Source of the DNA: a virus
Length of the DNA: 55,371 bases
Strand: one strand, 5' to 3'
Virus record (IMG/VR): IMGVR_UViG_3300025133_000132
Span: 1 to 55,371 of that record
Shown piece by piece: positions 46,286-55,184 of the stretch (positions are counted from its first letter, which is position 1; the number at the start of each line of letters is the position of its first letter). The position numbers and the translations under genes were made by a program. The notes under the pieces were generated by a model. The model had not been told where the DNA came from. It searched no databases and saw only the letters and a program-made list of their open reading frames with translations.

Positions 46286-47135
46286 GCCGGAGCCGGAGTT
46301 CGACCCGGAGACCCTCGTCCAGGACGAGCCGGACCCTGTCGAGCTCGACGACGCACAGCCGGAGCCCGAGCCCGAAGCAGCGTCTGAGCCCGAGACGATC
46401 GAGGCCTGGCTCGAAGAGCTCAAGCTCGAAGAGGTCGAGACGTTCGAGTCCGTCGCCCTGGACTGGGTCCCGGAAGGCATGGCTCGGGACCGGGTGAAGA
46501 CCCTGCTTGCGAAGGCGGACGCCCGTGTCGAGGAGACACGCCTCACCACCTCGGTGAAGAACGACGAGCTGGAATCCCAGGCGGCGGCTCTCTCCTCCCA
46601 GACCGAAGCCCTTCGTCGGCTCACGGACACGCTCGAGTCGGGGACGGACCTGAAGGACGTGGAGGAGTACAAGACGACGATGGCGTCGAACCAGCTCTTT
46701 GCGTCGCAGGTCACGAAGATGTCCTGGCAAGCGTTCGACATGGCGTACCCGGACTGGAACAAGGCTCCGAAGGAGCAGCACGCCATCTTCGGGGAGATCA
46801 TCCAGGGCAACGAGGAGAAGGGGATCGCCCCCAGGCTCATGGAGATGCCGGGCGAGACCTACTTCGACAAGATGGAGGAGGCCTGGAGGTACGCCGCGTA
46901 CACCTCGGGGAGCCCGAAGCCCACCCGGGGCAAGGGATCTTCTCCGACAACGACTGCGACGCCTCCCGCCGCTCCCCAGGCACCTGCCGGACCCACGGAC
47001 GCGCAGAAGGCCGCCGCTGCGATCGGCGGGGACGCAGGGCCCCCGAGCACGCCGATGCGGACCGTGCACGAGCGGGACATGGACGAGATCATGGACGAGC
47101 ACGACCACTACCTGGAGGATGGTCGGATCAGCTGA
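46110..47135 (+). CDS. Scaffolding protein candidate (341 aa)
   Basis: Immediately before the major capsid gene. Very acidic, Pro/Glu-rich N-terminus (SPPPSPESEPEPEFDPETL), a helical coiled-coil middle (SQAAALSSQTEALRRLTDTL-like) and a Pro/Ala-rich linker before a charged C-terminal helix (MRTVHERDMDEIMDEHDHYL). These are typical of podovirus scaffold proteins, whose C-terminal helix binds the capsid protein. ATG nine bases after GGAGG. Its first 176 bases overlap the previous gene in another frame. Confidence 0.75.
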   Translation: MASRTDNSSTTLPEEQPPLPLADSPEPLVEDSPEAPPPQLVDPSLQSPEDSPPPSPESEPEPEFDPETLVQDEPDPVELDDAQPEPEPEAASEPETIEAWLEELKLEEVETFESVALDWVPEGMARDRVKTLLAKADARVEETRLTTSVKNDELESQAAALSSQTEALRRLTDTLESGTDLKDVEEYKTTMASNQLFASQVTKMSWQAFDMAYPDWNKAPKEQHAIFGEIIQGNEEKGIAPRLMEMPGETYFDKMEEAWRYAAYTSGSPKPTRGKGSSPTTTATPPAAPQAPAGPTDAQKAAAAIGGDAGPPSTPMRTVHERDMDEIMDEHDHYLEDGRIS

Positions 47136-47148
47136 TCTGGATTGACGG

Positions 47149-47184
47149 CTCTCCGCAGGGATGAAACACGCCCTCTGCGGAGAG
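47149..47184 (+). promoter_or_regulatory. Hairpin before the major capsid gene, covering its RBS
   Basis: CTCTCCGCAG pairs with CTGCGGAGAG (10 bp, loop of 16 bases). The GGAG of the 3' arm is the only good ribosome site for the ATG at 47192. A 12-base palindrome GATCAGCTGATC (about 47126-47137) precedes it. Confidence 0.6.
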
Positions 47185-47191
47185 AACCCAG

Positions 47192-48301
47192 ATGTCGCTT
47201 CTCGAGTACGCCACCCACACCGTCCCCGACGTGGTCCAGAAGGCCGTCCCCAGCTTCTACAACAGCGATGCGCTGATGAAGCTGATCAAGGCCCGAGGCA
47301 ACGTCAAGCGGTCCGGCGGCACCCACGTCCGCCTCAAGCGCATCAAGTCCGGCCACTCCGATGTGACCGAGATCAACGCGACGAACATGAGCGTCCCGCT
47401 GTCGAAGAAGGAGACCTTCTCGACGATGACCGGTGACTGGGCTCGGTACGTCAAGCCGATGATCCTCCCGCGCTACGACCTCAACCGCCTCGGTCGCGCC
47501 GAGGAGAAGAAGGCGTACACGAAGGACGTGGCCGAGGCCGCGATGCTCTCGCTGAAGAACGACGTGTGTCGTCGCTTCTACATCGGCGACACCCCCTCGG
47601 CTGCGAAGCTGGGCGGCCTCGGCACGCTGAACGGTGGTCGCACGGCGGCCCCGAACGGGAACGGAACCAGCTCGGGTCTCACCAACGGTGCGCTCGAGTT
47701 CGACATCCCCGCGACCCAGGGTGCCACGGGCAACCAGTACCTCAACGAGGCGCGTACCCACGACGCGACCAACGACGAGAACAACTGGTACAACCAGTTC
47801 GCCCAGCACGGCGGCATCGGCACGAGCTTCCTCTCCACCTGCGAGCAGATCAAGCTCACGGCGGACAGCTACAGCGAGGACAGCGAGGGCATCTCGATCG
47901 CCATCGTCAGCATCAACGACCAGGTCGCCATCGCGGACGAGGTCCGGTCGTACCCGGGCGGAAACGCGACGCCGATCATGTACACGACGGCGGACTGGGA
48001 CGGCGGGAACATCCACAAGCCCATCGTCGCCGCTGCCGGCATGCGCTTCTTCAGCAACCGCTGGATGACTGCTGCCGCGCTCGGCAACTACGCGGGTGGA
48101 GCGGCCATCAACGAGGCGGCCTACCTCCTGAACCCCAACTACGTCGAGTGCTGGGTCAACGCGGGCGAGAACTTCCGCGTCGGCAAGTTCTTCGACGGGA
48201 TGGAGCACGGCAACCAGGACGCCCTCATCGGGTACATCTTCCTGGAGCTGCAGTTCGTCCTCACCTCGCTCGTCACCCAGGGTTGCACCCGAGCCGTGTA
48301 G
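47192..48301 (+). CDS. Major capsid protein (369 aa)
   Basis: Follows the scaffold and has the features of an HK97-fold capsid protein: N-terminal helical arm (LLEYATHTVPDVVQKAVPSF), a loop region (TFSTMTGDWARYVKPMILPR), and C-terminal beta segments (SISIAIVSINDQVAIADEV-like, NFRVGKFFDGMEHGNQ). It starts behind a 10-bp hairpin and is followed by a UUCG mini-hairpin at 48337-48348. No frameshifted or extended form is evident. Gene order makes the call strong. Confidence 0.85.
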   Translation: MSLLEYATHTVPDVVQKAVPSFYNSDALMKLIKARGNVKRSGGTHVRLKRIKSGHSDVTEINATNMSVPLSKKETFSTMTGDWARYVKPMILPRYDLNRLGRAEEKKAYTKDVAEAAMLSLKNDVCRRFYIGDTPSAAKLGGLGTLNGGRTAAPNGNGTSSGLTNGALEFDIPATQGATGNQYLNEARTHDATNDENNWYNQFAQHGGIGTSFLSTCEQIKLTADSYSEDSEGISIAIVSINDQVAIADEVRSYPGGNATPIMYTTADWDGGNIHKPIVAAAGMRFFSNRWMTAAALGNYAGGAAINEAAYLLNPNYVECWVNAGENFRVGKFFDGMEHGNQDALIGYIFLELQFVLTSLVTQGCTRAV

Positions 48302-48385
48302 TCGGCTGGGGTGTCCTGACGGGCATCGAGACAAGTCCCCTTCGGGGGCACCCACCACCTTCCCTCTCCCCTCGGAGCCACGAAG

Positions 48386-48967
48386 ATGTTCGAGAACGAA
48401 TCCTGGGCAGGCGATGTCGTCTACCTCGACAACCCGGAAGACATCTGGGCGTACGACACCACCGAACCGGGTGACGGCGCGCCGGGCAAGCCGGGCGAGA
48501 TCCGCTGGTGCTACGCCGAGCTCAACTCGGGCGTGAAGGTCCTCCAGAAGCGCCGGCTCACCCGCCTCGCGCTCCTGTTGGGTGCCTCGGTCGTGAAGGG
48601 CAGCTACCTCGAGCTCGGCACCGGCAGCTACTTCGTGGCGGACGCGCTCGCTCCGGCGAACATGCCCCTCACGGACGCCGCCGGCTTCGTCAGCGAGGAG
48701 GTCAACCGCGAGGGCAAGGGCTCGGTCGCCCAGGGCGTCCTGCCCACCGGCTACTGGTTCTGGGCTGTCGTCGAAGGCCCCTGCGATGTGATCACCGATG
48801 CCGCCGTCGCGGTGGACACCCCGATGATCCCGAAGGCCGCGACCGGCGCTGGTCGTCTCGATGACACCGCCCCGGCGGGTCTCGAGCACACCATCTGCGG
48901 TCGCTTCCTGGAGGCGGGTGGTGCCCCCGCGACCTCGGTCGAAGCCCTGGTGAAGCTGGGCTTCTAG
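48386..48967 (+). CDS. Capsid decoration or head-stabilising protein candidate (193 aa)
   Basis: It directly follows the capsid gene. Small, beta-rich, with Gly turns (KGSYLELGTGSYFVADALAP, GYWFWAVVEGPCDVITDAAV), as in capsid-accessory proteins. The start follows GGAG. A strong terminator follows, so capsid and this protein can be made in excess over the tail proteins. No specific family is recognised. Confidence 0.6.
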   Translation: MFENESWAGDVVYLDNPEDIWAYDTTEPGDGAPGKPGEIRWCYAELNSGVKVLQKRRLTRLALLLGASVVKGSYLELGTGSYFVADALAPANMPLTDAAGFVSEEVNREGKGSVAQGVLPTGYWFWAVVEGPCDVITDAAVAVDTPMIPKAATGAGRLDDTAPAGLEHTICGRFLEAGGAPATSVEALVKLGF

Positions 48968-48995
48968 CTCCCACCGCTGAGCTGCGGCTCCGGCT

Positions 48996-49034
48996 GAAAC
49001 CCTCGTGGGGCCGCCCTGGTCTCACGAGGGTTTC
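48996..49034 (+). terminator. Intrinsic terminator after capsid genes
   Basis: A perfect 12-bp stem, GAAACCCTCGTG/CACGAGGGTTTC, with a 15-base loop is followed by GTCTATTCT. It lies 29 bases after the decoration-protein candidate. Confidence 0.85.
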
Positions 49035-49063
49035 GTCTATTCTGAGAGGAGCCGGAGAACGCC

Positions 49064-50608
49064 ATGAACATGGACAGCCTGATCGAGGACCTTCGTGCGG
49101 TGACTGCACTGCCAGGTCGGGGCACCCCCCAGCTCGACCGCTACCGTCGGATCATCCGCATCTGCACCCGCCAGTTCTGGGCGGACATGCCCGACGCCTT
49201 CCTCCGGGAGGAGTACCGGTTCAAGCTCGAGCCCCCGGTCAGCGTCTCGACGATCAGCATCGACAGCACGGACCGCCTGGTCTTCACGCTGGACGTTGCC
49301 CCGACTGTGCCCGCTCAGCTCGCGCTGGACGGCACCTTGCGGGGACGGTGGCTCGAGGTGCTCCGCAACGGGGAGTACTACTACCGGCGCGTCCGGGACG
49401 TGTACGTCGAGACCGTCATCGACGACCCGGACCTGCTCCACATCGTCATCGATCGTCCGTGGGACAACAACACGGACACGACGCTCACGTACCGCATCTT
49501 CACGTACCAGTACCCGTACCCGGCTGACGTGCAGAAGATCCTGTCCGTGCACTACGACCCCGACGTGAGCCCTTCGCAGAAGGTGGAGCCCAAGCTGAAG
49601 GCTGAGCTCGACATCCAGCGTTGGGCGCAGGGGTGGCGGGAGCAGGGGCGCATCACGAGCTACGCGCGGGGGGACTTCTACCAGCTCCCGGCTCCGCACG
49701 AGAAGCCTGGCGTCGCCCTGCTCTCCCAGCAGCCGAACAACAACCAGAAGTGGGGTTGGGACCCGGTCACGGGTGTCGAGCACACCCTCAACGTGGCCCC
49801 GGCGTACGGCAACGCAGGCAGCTTCGAGTACCGCTACAGCCTCGCGTGGGGTCGTTACCCCTGGGGGCATCTCTCGGTGGGCGACCGGGGCGACGGGCTG
49901 TCTGGACCGGCCCAGGGGCCCCTGGACCCCTTCTACATCTCGGCTCCCTCCCAGGCGACCGATGCCCAGGCTGCTGTCTGGGGTGGTTCGGCGATCCAGG
50001 TGACTGCTCTCGATGTGGACTACCAGTACGGGTACGGTCCGGACACGAGCAGGCGGTCCTATCACCACTACGGCTGTGAGAAGTGGTGGTGGCGTCGTCG
50101 GCTGAGCTCGGAGCCCGTTGGCGGCACGAACAACGCGGGCTTCCAGGAAGACCCGGACGCTGTCTGGTACCTGTGGAAAATCACCCCCGGGCACCAGACC
50201 TCGGTGGTGGACCACGGGGACCTCGACCCGGTGGACAAGCGGACCCGGCTCGAGCACATCCACGGGCACCAGCACCTGATGTTCGACAAGCTCCCGCCTG
50301 CTGGAGAGGAGGCGGTGATGCTGGCGATGGTGCAGAAGCGCCCGCCGGAGCCCGCCCACGACCAGGACTACATCCGGATCCCGCCGGAGTGCGAGAGCGT
50401 CTTCCTGAACCTGTGCTCGGCGTACGTGCTCGGGCGTCGTGAGGGCGAGCCCAACAAGGAGAGCCAGTACTGGGGGGCCTACCAGCGGTCCCTGGAGGAC
50501 CTGCGTCGCCGGTTCGGCAACCCCGGGCACGCGAAGGGTCCGTTCGGCTCCGGTCTCGGGGCGGGTGTACCGCTGCACTACATCGAGAACATCACGGACG
50601 GTACCTGA
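49064..50608 (+). CDS. Head-tail adaptor / upper tail protein candidate (514 aa)
   Basis: The first gene after the capsid terminator. Helical N-terminus (MDSLIEDLRAVTALPGRG, LDRYRRIIRICTRQFWADMP), then beta-rich parts with many Tyr/Trp, and near the end a helical YVLGRREGEPNKESQYW segment resembling head-tail adaptor proteins. In short-tailed phages the genes after capsid encode the adaptor ring and nozzle. It is coupled to the next gene by a shared base. Confidence 0.6.
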   Translation: MNMDSLIEDLRAVTALPGRGTPQLDRYRRIIRICTRQFWADMPDAFLREEYRFKLEPPVSVSTISIDSTDRLVFTLDVAPTVPAQLALDGTLRGRWLEVLRNGEYYYRRVRDVYVETVIDDPDLLHIVIDRPWDNNTDTTLTYRIFTYQYPYPADVQKILSVHYDPDVSPSQKVEPKLKAELDIQRWAQGWREQGRITSYARGDFYQLPAPHEKPGVALLSQQPNNNQKWGWDPVTGVEHTLNVAPAYGNAGSFEYRYSLAWGRYPWGHLSVGDRGDGLSGPAQGPLDPFYISAPSQATDAQAAVWGGSAIQVTALDVDYQYGYGPDTSRRSYHHYGCEKWWWRRRLSSEPVGGTNNAGFQEDPDAVWYLWKITPGHQTSVVDHGDLDPVDKRTRLEHIHGHQHLMFDKLPPAGEEAVMLAMVQKRPPEPAHDQDYIRIPPECESVFLNLCSAYVLGRREGEPNKESQYWGAYQRSLEDLRRRFGNPGHAKGPFGSGLGAGVPLHYIENITDGT

Positions 50609-52905
50609 TGGCGACCGGAAGCAAGCACGTCCAGAAGGGTGTCGGCGGGGCGAAGATCATGGGGGAGTTCCCCGTGTCTCCCGACGGCGAGCACGCCTCG
50701 CTCATCATGAACTTCCGCCTGGACGAGAGGGGCAACCTCGACTCCACCCAGCGGAAGATGCACCTCATCCCCCAGATTTGGAGTGCGGCGAACCCGACTC
50801 CCTGGGCGAGCGATGGCGTCCTCGGGATGGGGTACGTCACGATGGATGGCGGGGCTCGGCCGGAGGTGATGTTCGTCACGAAGACGGGCCTGTTCCGGTA
50901 CGCCCCCTGGACCCGTGCGTCGGGAGCTGCTGGCTTCCGGGGACTCGAGGAGGTGAAGGAGTACCGGTTCAACGGGCCCCTCACGAGCTCGAACAGCGTC
51001 ATCCCCCAGACGGACCCGCTCTTCCCGCCCCAGTTCGAGGCGCTCGGGAACCGGCTGTACATGACCTTCGGCGACGGCGGCGGGGCCTGGGTCTGGGATG
51101 GCGAGAGGGTGCGGCGCTTCGGCTACACGGAGAAGCCGGCCCCCCCGGATGTCGTAGGCCCGGCCCGGAAGCAGGACAGCAAGACCTCGGTGAACGGGGG
51201 AGGCTTCTCGGCGGCCGGACGGATCGGAACGCTGGACCCGCTGTGGACTCGCGCAGTGGAGAAGAGCTTCGACGGCTCCGGGAACCCGACCACGAAGGGA
51301 GTGGGCACCGACCAGTACCTCTTCCACGAGCAGGTCGGCGGCATCCACCAGGGTCGGTACCAGTACTACGGCTGCTGGGAGAACGTGGATGGGGCGTACT
51401 CCGCCCTGAGCGCCCCTGGAGGCGTTTTCACGCTCCGACGCAGGGGAGCGGACCCGGACGAGGCGGAAGCCGACGGAGGGCTCGTCATGGAGAAGCTGCG
51501 CCGTCGTGCCTGGGTGCGCAACGGACAGCAGGGCCCCCCGGGGACTGTGGCCTTCATCCTGTGCCGGACGGCGAACCTCGAGTTCCTCCCCGAGGGGGAC
51601 ACGGGAGCTCCCCGGTTCCTCCACCGGATCCCGGGGAACGTCGCCGTCGAGTACATCGACGACATCCCCGACGGCGAGCTCGGAGGCACCTGGCTGGACC
51701 GGGAGACCATCCCTCACGGCTTCTACTTCCTCCGCCACTTCGGCGGCTCGATGTTCATCATGCGGACGGACGCCAACCCCTCTCGGGTCTGGTGGTCGGA
51801 GCAGACGGGACCCTTCGGCCCGACCCCGGAGAGTGTCCTGCGGGGACACTGGCGGGACGTGTACCCGGAGACGGGCCCCATCACGGGCTCCATCCACACG
51901 CGTCCTGCGACCGGGGACGGCGGCAGCATGATGCTGGTCTTCAAGCAGGAGGCCGTCCACTACATCGCTCCCGAGTACCCCCACTGGAAGTTCGGAACGC
52001 TGCACAGCGGGGCGGGCCTGGCTGGGCCCAACCTGGTCCAGAACTGCCCGGACGGCACGGTCGTCTGGTACGGAGCGTCCACCTTCTGGCAGTTCGACCC
52101 CCGGAACGGGGCGGTGGTGGACATCGGCAAGACGATGCGGGACACCCTGAAGAGGGTGAACGTGAACCGGGTCTCGTTCGGGACGAGCTGGATCGACCGT
52201 CGAGCTGGAGAGGTCCGCTTCGCCCTGCCGATGGAGGACAGCGACACGAACGACCTGCACTTCATCTGGGACTACCGGGTGGGTGGCTTCCGCCTCGCGA
52301 ACGACGTGAAGGTGCACGCTGCGCTTGCGATCCCGGCAACGGAGACGGTCCTTCTCGCCGGGGACGTGGCGACCCCTCCCGGAGTGATCCTGGTCCCGGG
52401 CACGAACCCCTCGGTCTGGATCTACGGCAAGGGCTACCCGGGGGAGAACTTCCGGCAGATGGAGGCGGTCTACCGCTCGGGCTGGATCCCGATGGGCGGG
52501 CTCCACGATTACTTCACGGCGGAGCACCTGGTCGTCCTGGGGGAGGAGCGCCACTACAACGACGCTGCCATCCGGACGTACGGCGACTGGAACCTCGATG
52601 TCGCCCACCTCGCCGACTCGAAGACCGGGGCGGACGAGATCCTGAAGTCTCACCACCCGGAGAACGACGACATCCGTTTCCTCGGCGGAGCGACCTCTGC
52701 CGCAGAGGCGGCGGGGAAGGCGGCGACCTTCGGCGTGACGAAGTGGCGGAAGCGCCGCCCGTACTCGCACATGGTTGCGATGGGGGCGGAGTCGATCGAG
52801 GTACTCTCGGTCGAGGTGGCCTCGCTGTACCCGATGGCGCTCTACAACATCAACGCCTACGGACCCATCCTCACGGACGCCGTTGGAAGGAGCCCTGCGC
52901 TGTGA
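50608..52905 (+). CDS. Tail nozzle / stabilisation protein candidate (765 aa)
   Basis: A long beta-rich protein with repeated blade-like segments (EVMFVTKTGLFRYAPWTR, GGAWVWDGERVRRFGYTEKP, MMLVFKQEAVHYIAPEYPHW, TVVWYGASTFWQFDPRNGAV), suggesting a beta-propeller. That is the fold of podovirus nozzle proteins such as T7 gp12 and P22 gp10. The ATG shares a base with the adaptor stop; the end overlaps the next gene (GTGA). Fold and position support the nozzle call; the sequence family is not certain. Confidence 0.6.
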   Translation: MATGSKHVQKGVGGAKIMGEFPVSPDGEHASLIMNFRLDERGNLDSTQRKMHLIPQIWSAANPTPWASDGVLGMGYVTMDGGARPEVMFVTKTGLFRYAPWTRASGAAGFRGLEEVKEYRFNGPLTSSNSVIPQTDPLFPPQFEALGNRLYMTFGDGGGAWVWDGERVRRFGYTEKPAPPDVVGPARKQDSKTSVNGGGFSAAGRIGTLDPLWTRAVEKSFDGSGNPTTKGVGTDQYLFHEQVGGIHQGRYQYYGCWENVDGAYSALSAPGGVFTLRRRGADPDEAEADGGLVMEKLRRRAWVRNGQQGPPGTVAFILCRTANLEFLPEGDTGAPRFLHRIPGNVAVEYIDDIPDGELGGTWLDRETIPHGFYFLRHFGGSMFIMRTDANPSRVWWSEQTGPFGPTPESVLRGHWRDVYPETGPITGSIHTRPATGDGGSMMLVFKQEAVHYIAPEYPHWKFGTLHSGAGLAGPNLVQNCPDGTVVWYGASTFWQFDPRNGAVVDIGKTMRDTLKRVNVNRVSFGTSWIDRRAGEVRFALPMEDSDTNDLHFIWDYRVGGFRLANDVKVHAALAIPATETVLLAGDVATPPGVILVPGTNPSVWIYGKGYPGENFRQMEAVYRSGWIPMGGLHDYFTAEHLVVLGEERHYNDAAIRTYGDWNLDVAHLADSKTGADEILKSHHPENDDIRFLGGATSAAEAAGKAATFGVTKWRKRRPYSHMVAMGAESIEVLSVEVASLYPMALYNINAYGPILTDAVGRSPAL

Positions 52906-53726
52906 GCGACTTCATCCCCGCGCCGAAGGGGCACATGCCCGATGAGGTCGTGGACCCCAACCTCATCGCCCAGGACTACCAGCGGCTCCTCGCCCTGGCT
53001 GGCCGGACGACCCAGCACCAGTGGGCGAGCTCGGCCTTCGCCAGCGAGAACGTCTTCAAGGAGGGGGCTCCGGTCCGGGTCCGCGAGGTCTCCGTGCCGG
53101 CCCACCTCTACCAGGCGGTCTACAACCCGGTCAACGCCACGGTGGATGGAGACGACCCGGTCCTCCGCCCGCACATGGACGCGTCGAACCCCTTCACGGT
53201 GGACCCGGCGCTCTACCAGATCCCGTACAACCGAGGGCTCCAGCCCGTCAGCGACGTGCGTCTCGAGTGGACGACGGAGTACCCCGAACTGCTCTACATC
53301 CTGGCGGACTACCAGTACGTCCGGGAGCGGTGGAACACCTGGGGGTACGCGGGTGCTGCTCCCGTGGGACCGGGGACCACCGAGTACTACATCCGGATGA
53401 AGGCCAGGATCGGGGTGAACGGAGGCTTCCTCCCGGGGACGGGCCCCGAGGTGATCCCGTTCAACTCTCGCTATCGGGGTAGCGGGGACCCTCGCCGGTC
53501 CCGCCGGACGAACATCGCAGGGATTGCCCAGGTCCCCGCCGGCACGCACACCGTGCAGCTGCACGTAGGCCAGGGGCCTTCCGAGCCGGACAGTACGGCA
53601 GCCCACGAGCTGGAGCAGGACCTCGAGCTCGCCTACAACAACGAGCCGCCGACCCAGGGCGTATGCCTCGGTCACCGGAGGCTCATCGTCATCTCGTTCC
53701 CCTTCGGCCTTCCGATGGGAGGCTGA
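52902..53726 (+). CDS. Virion appendage / tail protein (274 aa)
   Basis: GTG coupled to the nozzle stop. The N-terminal 30 residues (FIPAPKGHMPDEVVDPNLIA) may attach it to the tail; the rest is beta-rich (VRVREVSVPAHLYQAVYNPV, GTHTVQLHVGQGPSEPDST, RRLIVISFPFGLPMGG). It is the first of three similar-sized appendage-like proteins. No catalytic residues are evident. Confidence 0.6.
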   Translation: MSDFIPAPKGHMPDEVVDPNLIAQDYQRLLALAGRTTQHQWASSAFASENVFKEGAPVRVREVSVPAHLYQAVYNPVNATVDGDDPVLRPHMDASNPFTVDPALYQIPYNRGLQPVSDVRLEWTTEYPELLYILADYQYVRERWNTWGYAGAAPVGPGTTEYYIRMKARIGVNGGFLPGTGPEVIPFNSRYRGSGDPRRSRRTNIAGIAQVPAGTHTVQLHVGQGPSEPDSTAAHELEQDLELAYNNEPPTQGVCLGHRRLIVISFPFGLPMGG

Positions 53727-53729
53727 CCC

Positions 53730-54416
53730 ATGCCTGTTCCGACTCCTGACAGCGGCACCACCGTTGATGTGGCGGATGTCGTCGCACAGCACACCGAGCT
53801 CATCGGCCTGGTGAACGCTCTGGCTGTGGGCAACATCGGCCGGCATGCCCTCGGCCCCCAGCACGTCCCTTCGGCTGTCGTCGGTTCTGACAGCATCTGC
53901 TCGGTGACGAACGAGCCCCTCATCTGGGACCGTAGCGGCGGCCCGCCCAGCGATGAGGTGGTGGCGGAGACCACGGCAGACATCTCGGGTGGGCTCTGGA
54001 AGATCCTCAACAGCTACACCCTGGACAACGGAGGCGCGGGGTACACGCTCCCTCCCTGCAAGGTCCTGGTGTTCTTCAACTGCCGGGTGGACAACTTCGA
54101 GGCCCACGACCGGGACAACCAGCTGTGGGTGAACGTCTACCACTCGGAGGACACGGTCGAGGTCTACGATCTGACCCACGGCGGGATGATCCACCCCATC
54201 GAGCAGAGCCCTTCGGGAGACCCGGTGGACATCTGCGAAGAGCCCATCGCGATCTCCTTCATCATCGACAAGACGGCGAACGTGGGCAACTGGGACCTCG
54301 ACTTCATCAAGGTGAAGGCGGGCCTGGCCCGGGGCGGCTCCAACGTGCTGAACCAGTTCGACGCGGACATCATCGCCGGCTCCCTCACCTTCATCGCCTT
54401 CTACAAGGACGAGTAG
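53730..54416 (+). CDS. Virion appendage / tail protein (228 aa)
   Basis: ATG three bases after the previous stop. A helical start (VADVVAQHTELIGLVNALAV) is followed by a beta domain (YTLPPCKVLVFFNCRVDNFE, DLDFIKVKAGLARGG, SLTFIAFYKDE). The order of a helical linker and a compact beta head resembles a short tail fibre or head fibre. No family is recognised. Confidence 0.6.
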   Translation: MPVPTPDSGTTVDVADVVAQHTELIGLVNALAVGNIGRHALGPQHVPSAVVGSDSICSVTNEPLIWDRSGGPPSDEVVAETTADISGGLWKILNSYTLDNGGAGYTLPPCKVLVFFNCRVDNFEAHDRDNQLWVNVYHSEDTVEVYDLTHGGMIHPIEQSPSGDPVDICEEPIAISFIIDKTANVGNWDLDFIKVKAGLARGGSNVLNQFDADIIAGSLTFIAFYKDE

Positions 54417-55139
54417 ATGCCCACCCTCCCTGTGATGGTCCTCGCGCAGCCTGAGCTCGACGCTGAGGAGGCGTACAGCTTCCTGTGGGACCCGGCGACC
54501 ACGCCCGACAGCGGGGAGATCCTCCAGGGTGGGTTGGACTCGCTGAACTACGGCGGCGGGAACAACTCCATCCCGGCCCACGCCTTCCAGCGGGGGACCT
54601 TCGCTCGAGGCTGGTACCAGGGCTTCGACCGCTGGGAGTTCCAGTACGCCCGGCAGCTCGACGGCGACGGCGCGACCCCGGGAGCCATCGCTCTCTCGGA
54701 GGGGGAGCGCATCGTCCACGCTGGGCTGAGCGGCCGGTTCTTCCTCCCCTGGACGGCATCGGTGCTGGTCTTCGGGTACCAGGCCTTCTTCCGCCACGAC
54801 GCCACCGAGTGGGGGAACGACGACGGCGCGCACAACTTCGAGTACTGGGAGCTCCAGGCGAAGATCAAGAACCAGGTCGAGCAGTGCCTGTACGTGAAGC
54901 TCCCCCACAACCGCTACAGCACCGGGAACCCGGACCCCGGGGTCCCGCCCTACGTGGACCCCGGTCACGCCGAGGAGCAGCAGTGGAAGTGGGTCCACAA
55001 GCAGCGCATCCTGAAGAACGTGGCCGCCGGGTACCAGCAGTTCGAGGTGAGCGCCTGGGCTCGGATCATGGCCCCCGATGCTCAGAAGGCGAAGCTCCTC
55101 ACCCCGACGGGTGGTATCTGGATGCTCGCGATCCGTTGA
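54417..55139 (+). CDS. Virion appendage / tail protein (240 aa)
   Basis: It begins directly after the previous stop. Beta-rich with many aromatics (RGWYQGFDRWEFQYARQLDG, SGRFFLPWTASVLVFGYQAF) and a C-terminal beta segment ending IWMLAIR, comparable in design to the two genes before it. Its last 28 codons are repeated at positions 2-85, which joins it to the internal virion genes on the circular map. A fibre or spike role is inferred from order. Confidence 0.65.
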   Translation: MPTLPVMVLAQPELDAEEAYSFLWDPATTPDSGEILQGGLDSLNYGGGNNSIPAHAFQRGTFARGWYQGFDRWEFQYARQLDGDGATPGAIALSEGERIVHAGLSGRFFLPWTASVLVFGYQAFFRHDATEWGNDDGAHNFEYWELQAKIKNQVEQCLYVKLPHNRYSTGNPDPGVPPYVDPGHAEEQQWKWVHKQRILKNVAAGYQQFEVSAWARIMAPDAQKAKLLTPTGGIWMLAIR

Positions 55140-55184
55140 CTGAGGATCCGTAGGCAGGAGCTCGTATGGGTTGGTTCACTCTCG
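55055..55184. repeat. Terminal direct repeat, copy 2
   Basis: Identical to bases 1-130. After 55184 the sequence diverges: TCATCC here against CCATCA at 131. This breaks the gene that starts at 55166, which then ends after 16 codons. Confidence 0.9.

Noticed and set aside
50439-53726. 1095-codon plus-strand frame
   Set aside because: Only its end (52902-53726) is a gene with a coupled GTG start; the earlier part is a shadow frame of the 765-residue nozzle candidate.
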